A DNA stretch of 64,000 nt from NCBI GenBank assembly GCA_041690675.1, contig JAWLGU010000008.1:1-64000 (forward strand). Reading direction: 5' to 3'. The notes under the pieces were generated by a model, which was not told the DNA's origin, did not search any database, and saw only the letters and a list, made by a program, of their open reading frames with translations. How positions within the stretch are numbered: the first letter of the stretch is position 1; each line of letters begins with the position of its first letter. Shown here piece after piece: positions 59,824-64,000 of the stretch. Made by a program: the position numbers and the translations under genes. This stretch comes from UBA7803 sp041690675. GTDB taxonomy: Bacteria; Pseudomonadota; Gammaproteobacteria; Pseudomonadales; Azotimanducaceae.

Positions 59824-60793
59824 CTGCCAGCCCCTTCGCCGCCAGGAACTCGGGGTTGAACAGCCGGGACTGGTAGCGGCCGCCGCCGTCGCACAGCACG
59901 GTGACGATGGTGTGGCCCGGACCGAGCCGGGCCGCCACCTCCACCGCCGCGCAGAGATTGATGCCGGTGCTGGATCCGAAGAACCAGCCCTCGTCTCGAA
60001 GCAGACCGTACACCATGTCCACCATGGCCCTGTCGGTCACCTGCACCGCGTCGTCGATGGGGGTTCCGGCCAGATTCTCCGTGACCCGGGAGTTGCCGAT
60101 GCCCTCGGTGATGGAGGGCCCGGGGCTCATCTCGGGCTTTCCCGTGGTCACCCAGTTGTACAGGGCGCTGCCCATGGGATCCGCGAGCACGACCCGGACG
60201 TCCGGGCGCCGCTCCTTGAGGTAACGGGCGACCCCGGCGAGGGTGCCTCCCGTGCCGGTGGCGGCCACGAAGGCCTCCACCCGTCCGTCGGTCTGCGCCC
60301 AGATCTCGGGGCCGGTGGACTCGTAGTGCGCCTGGCGGTTGGCCACGTTGTCGAACTGATTCGCCCAGACCGCCCCCGGCAGGGATTCGGCGAAACGCCC
60401 CGCCTGCTTCTGGTAGTTCATCGGGTCGCGGTACGGCACGGCGGGCACCTGGCGGACCTCGGCCCCCAGGGTCTCGAGCAGGGTCACCTTCTCCTGGGAC
60501 TGGTTGTCCGGCATGAAGATGACGCAGCGGTAGCCGCGGGCGTTGCAGACGTGTGCCAGCCCGATGCCGGTATTACCCGCCGTGCCCTCCACCACGGTGC
60601 CCCCGGGGCGCAGCCTGCCGGCACGCTCGTGCTCCCGGATCATCCACAGGGCGGCCCGATCCTTGACTGAACCGCCGGGGTTCAGAAACTCCGCCTTGCC
60701 GAGTATCTCGCAGCCGGAGCGCTCGGAGAGGGTCTCCAGGCGGATGAGGGGCGTGTTGCCGATGGTGCCGGCAAAACCGTGCCTGACCTCCAT
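59810..60793 (-). CDS. Cysteine synthase (O-acetylserine sulfhydrylase)
   Basis: A 327-residue PLP enzyme. The Schiff-base Lys lies in GGSVKDRAA (about residue 43). EGTAGNTGIGLA binds substrate, GTGGTLAGVARYL holds the phosphate, and the Ser near GSSTGINLCAAVEVA contacts PLP. The EGTAGNTG variant differs from EPTSGNTG in E. coli CysK but is common in a second bacterial group. I start at ATG 60793 with AAGGA seven bases before it. A fitting promoter lies at 60822-60850. Confidence 0.92.
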   Translation of the reverse strand: MEVRHGFAGTIGNTPLIRLETLSERSGCEILGKAEFLNPGGSVKDRAALWMIREHERAGRLRPGGTVVEGTAGNTGIGLAHVCNARGYRCVIFMPDNQSQEKVTLLETLGAEVRQVPAVPYRDPMNYQKQAGRFAESLPGAVWANQFDNVANRQAHYESTGPEIWAQTDGRVEAFVAATGTGGTLAGVARYLKERRPDVRVVLADPMGSALYNWVTTGKPEMSPGPSITEGIGNSRVTENLAGTPIDDAVQVTDRAMVDMVYGLLRDEGWFFGSSTGINLCAAVEVAARLGPGHTIVTVLCDGGGRYQSRLFNPEFLAAKGLAVNAP

Positions 60794-60821
60794 GTCGCGT
60801 CCTTCAACCGATGGAAGGCGG

Positions 60822-60850
60822 ATTCTAAGCCCCGGCATTTGCCTAACCAA
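60822..60850 (-). promoter_or_regulatory. Cysteine synthase promoter
   Basis: On the minus strand TTGGTT and TAGAAT are separated by 17 bases, with the -10 box 28 bases before the ATG. The -35 box is weak. Confidence 0.5.
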
Positions 60851-60895
60851 GCCGCTCTCTGCAATGATCCTGATCTAACGATATGGGGGAAAGTT

Positions 60896-62071
60896 ATGAG
60901 CGAGCAGCTCGCGACCGGCGATGACAAGATGTCCAACGTAATGGCGGCGGGGCTGAATCCGGGGCGGGTGACGCGGTTCCTCGAGCGGGCGCGCCGCGAG
61001 GTGGAAGATGGGCTGTTGCCGGCCGCTCAAGTGGCAGTGGCACGGGACGGCGCTCTGGTGCTGCAGGAGACCTTCGGCGACGCCGGTCCGGACACGCTGT
61101 TCTGCGTGTTTTCCGCCACCAAGGCCGTCACCTCCGCCGCTGCCTGGCTGCTCGTTCAGGAAGGCGCGCTGGACGAGGAGGAGCGGGTGGCGGACATCGT
61201 TCCGGAGTTCGCCACGAACGGCAAGGACGCGGTGCTGGTGCAGCATCTCTTCACCCATACCGCGGGGTTTCCTCACGCGCCGTTCCGGCCCCTGGAGTGG
61301 CTCGATCGCGAGCGGCGTCTCGCGCGCTTCGCCCAGTGGCGCCTCGACTGGCAGCCGGGCAGCCGGTTCGAGTACCACCCCACCGCCTCCATGTGGGTCA
61401 TCGCCGAGATCATCGAGCGCCGCTCCGGCATGGAGTTTCGCGATTTCGTCCGCCAGCGGGTGGTGGAGCCCCTGGGCCTCGACGACTTCTACGTGGGCCT
61501 GCCGGAGGCGGAGAACCCGCGGGTGGCGCCGTGCGCCTACGTGGGCGAGCCGCTGCTGTCCGCCGACTACGCCAGGCTCGGCCTCCCCGAGCCTCCGGTG
61601 ACCGAGGTGACGGAAGAGGCCATATTGGGGTTCAACGATGCCGCCGTCCGGGCGGTGGGGGTGCCGGGCGGCGGTGGGGTCATGAGCGCCGCCGCCCTCG
61701 CGCTGTTCTACCAGGGCCTGCTGCATGGCGGCCTGAGCGGCCGCACCGTGTGGTCGTCCCAGACCCTGGCGAGCGCCCGCCGGGTGCGCAGCGGCGAGCT
61801 GGTCGATCCGGTCTACCGCAAGCGCGCCAATCGGGGCCTCGGCATCGTCATCGCCGGGGACGACGACCGGAACTACCGCGGTTTCGGCCGCAGCAACTCG
61901 CCGGAGGCCTTCGGCCACAACGGCGCCGGCGGGCAGCTCGCCTGGGCGGATCCGGCCACGGGCCTGTCGCTGGCGTACGTCACCAGCGGCCACGACCGCA
62001 ATCCTGTGCGCCAGGGCCGGCGGGGGGTGGCCATCTCGAGCCTGGCCGCCGAGTTGTGTCCGGGTAACTGA
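60896..62071 (+). CDS. Serine hydrolase of the beta-lactamase superfamily
   Basis: A 391-residue penicillin-binding-protein-like esterase. The nucleophile motif is SxxK in VFSATKAVTSA. The second motif reads FEYHPTASMWV, with Tyr but no Asn two residues on. GHNGAGGQLAW takes the place of KTG, as in class C-like esterases. There is no signal peptide. GGGGGAAAG precedes the ATG. The apbE gene starts four bases after its stop. Confidence 0.88.
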   Translation: MSEQLATGDDKMSNVMAAGLNPGRVTRFLERARREVEDGLLPAAQVAVARDGALVLQETFGDAGPDTLFCVFSATKAVTSAAAWLLVQEGALDEEERVADIVPEFATNGKDAVLVQHLFTHTAGFPHAPFRPLEWLDRERRLARFAQWRLDWQPGSRFEYHPTASMWVIAEIIERRSGMEFRDFVRQRVVEPLGLDDFYVGLPEAENPRVAPCAYVGEPLLSADYARLGLPEPPVTEVTEEAILGFNDAAVRAVGVPGGGGVMSAAALALFYQGLLHGGLSGRTVWSSQTLASARRVRSGELVDPVYRKRANRGLGIVIAGDDDRNYRGFGRSNSPEAFGHNGAGGQLAWADPATGLSLAYVTSGHDRNPVRQGRRGVAISSLAAELCPGN

Positions 62072-62075
62072 AGCC

Positions 62076-63074
<999 letters not shown>

Positions 63075-63320
63075 CTCGGGTCTCAGTTCTCGCCGCTGCG
63101 CGCCGCCTTCGTCCTCCGCCCTCACCGAAAACGTGACCCCCACCACACACCGCCGGCGAACCCTCGCGTAACGTTCCCACTGCCGCCGTCGTCGCCCAGC
63201 AGCATCGGGTGGCGAGCAGTCGGCGGATCGCGCGGTTGTCGCCGGCAGTTCGAATGGCCCGAGAGCCGGCCTCGCCGGGCCTTTCGACGGCGCAACATTC
63301 CATTCAGCGGAGTTGACCGG

Positions 63321-63842
63321 ATGAGGCACGACAACCGTTTCGCACGGTGCCGACCTTCGTTGCGATTGGCGGCCATCGTTCTCGCATTGCTGATCGCGGC
63401 GCCCGCCGGAGCCGTGACGGTGCGGGAACGGGCGCCGGATTTCACCTTGAAGAGCCTGGACGGGACCAACCTGCGCCTGGAGGAGTACCGCGGCCAGGTG
63501 GTGCTGATCAACTTCTGGGCGAGCTGGTGCGGCCCCTGCCGCCAGGAGATGCCGCTGCTCGACCGCCTTCACCAGCGTTACGTGGATACCGGCTTCGCCG
63601 TGCTCGGCGTGAACGTGGAAGGCGACGCGGCGCCGGCCCGGGCGCTGGTGGAGCAGATTCCCGTAAGTTTTCCGGTGCTCGTGGACGAAGGTCAGCGGGT
63701 GAGCGAGCTCTACCGGCTGGAGGCCATGCCGAGCACGGTGGTGGTGGACCGGGACGGGGTGGTCCGCTACATCCATCGCGGCTACAAGCCCGGTGACGAG
63801 GCGAAGTACGTGGAAGTGGTCAAGGAGCTCATCCGCGAGTAG
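63321..63842 (+). CDS. TlpA/ResA-like periplasmic thioredoxin
   Basis: A 173-residue exported thiol-disulfide protein. A signal peptide (LAAIVLALLIAAPAGA) precedes a thioredoxin fold with the active site WCGPC in NFWASWCGPCRQEMP and cis-Pro in AMPSTVVVD. It probably reduces a periplasmic or exported partner. In other genomes ApbE, a TlpA-like thioredoxin and DUF4266/DUF3570 proteins cluster. The truncated gene downstream may belong to such a set, but this is recall. Confidence 0.92.
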   Translation: MRHDNRFARCRPSLRLAAIVLALLIAAPAGAVTVRERAPDFTLKSLDGTNLRLEEYRGQVVLINFWASWCGPCRQEMPLLDRLHQRYVDTGFAVLGVNVEGDAAPARALVEQIPVSFPVLVDEGQRVSELYRLEAMPSTVVVDRDGVVRYIHRGYKPGDEAKYVEVVKELIRE

Positions 63843-63866
63843 CACCGGCCCACGGGACAGGGACTG

Positions 63867-63973
63867 ATGGTGAACATGCACAGGACAATGCACGCGTGCC
63901 TGCTGGCCGCCGTTTTGACACTGGCCGCGACAGCCCTTCGCGCCGAGGCATCCGCCGAGGCATCCGCCGAGGC
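63867..63973 (+). CDS. Exported protein, N-terminal fragment cut by the scaffold end
   Basis: About 35 codons starting MVNMHRTMHACLLAAVLTLAA, with a signal peptide ending near ALRA. After it comes an Ala-Glu-Ala-Ser repeat, and then the N run. GGGACAGGGA precedes the ATG. It follows the TlpA-like gene by 24 bases, so it is in the same operon. Nothing can be said about its function. Other ATG codons at 63876 and 63888 are possible starts. Confidence 0.6.
63942..63973. repeat. 12-bp tandem repeat at the scaffold end
   Basis: GCCGAGGCATCC is repeated exactly (63942-63953, 63954-63965), with a third partial copy up to the first N. It encodes AEAS units. The assembly probably broke because the repeat is longer than shown. 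Confidence 0.8.
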
Positions 63974-64000
63974 NNNNNNNNNNNNNNNNNNNNNNNNNNN
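63974..64000. other. Assembly gap (N) to the window edge
   Basis: Twenty-seven N bases close the window. The gap continues beyond it and hides the rest of the exported-protein gene. Confidence 0.98.

Overview
The window is high-GC bacterial DNA that reads as a draft scaffold. It has a run of exactly 100 N at 3235-3334 and ends in N from 63974. The gene content suggests a gammaproteobacterium: a DUF6316-like protein, NnrU, MddA, a PbpC/alpha-2-macroglobulin pair, SelU, feoAB next to a Pseudomonas-type fur, and CadC-like winged-helix/TPR regulators. The order is uncertain, because no rRNA or phylogenetic marker other than ileS is present. I saw no tRNA, rRNA, CRISPR array, prophage or transposase. 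Most of the window looks like chromosomal core with accessory insertions.

Layout: (1) 0-5 kb holds the start of an exported protein, an NtrC-type sigma-54 activator with a decayed receiver, a divergent CBS-pair/winged-helix regulator, an MFS permease cut by the N gap, and a heptamer repeat element. (2) 5-11 kb holds an AhpD-like protein, a luciferase-like oxidoreductase, a eukaryote-like (type 2) isoleucyl-tRNA synthetase, and a TetR regulator that overlaps its end. (3) 10.9-17 kb is the most unusual stretch. It contains a Rieske oxygenase-like protein with reversed domain order, a candidate small RNA with a CU-rich anti-Shine-Dalgarno loop, a LysR regulator, a GH78-like protein that has lost its catalytic motifs, and a cobalt-type nitrile hydratase operon (beta, alpha, accessory). 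(4) 17-33.7 kb holds selU with a Sel1 lipoprotein, msrA, a YegD-like Hsp70, Nudix, hotdog thioesterase, epoxide hydrolase, TM2, SDR, NnrU, a Gld-like ABC operon with a DUF4340 protein, PAP2, a HAD-IB phosphatase and a DUF3108 protein. (5) 33.8-46 kb holds a thiolase, MddA-HIT, a winged-helix/TPR regulator and pbpC-A2M. (6) 46-53 kb holds TauD, a small membrane protein, a beta-lactamase-fold hydrolase, a sirtuin, an outer-membrane barrel protein, a MerR-TPR protein, and a three-gene unit of mini-sigma, zinc anti-sigma and an exported coiled-coil protein. (7) 53-64 kb holds feoAB with a Fur-box promoter, fur, an SDR, a second heptamer element, an Ldh-family dehydrogenase, a nitroreductase, an enoyl-CoA hydratase, a cysteine synthase, a serine hydrolase, ApbE, a TlpA-like thioredoxin and a truncated exported protein.

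Many genes overlap by 1-4 bases (TGATG, ATGA, GTGA), which marks tight operons: GH78-like/nthB/nthA/accessory, Sel1/selU, ABC/Gld/DUF4340, mddA/HIT, A2M/pbpC, esterase/sirtuin, feoA/feoB and mini-sigma/anti-sigma/exported protein. All functional calls come from reading motifs in the translated sequence. No database search was run.
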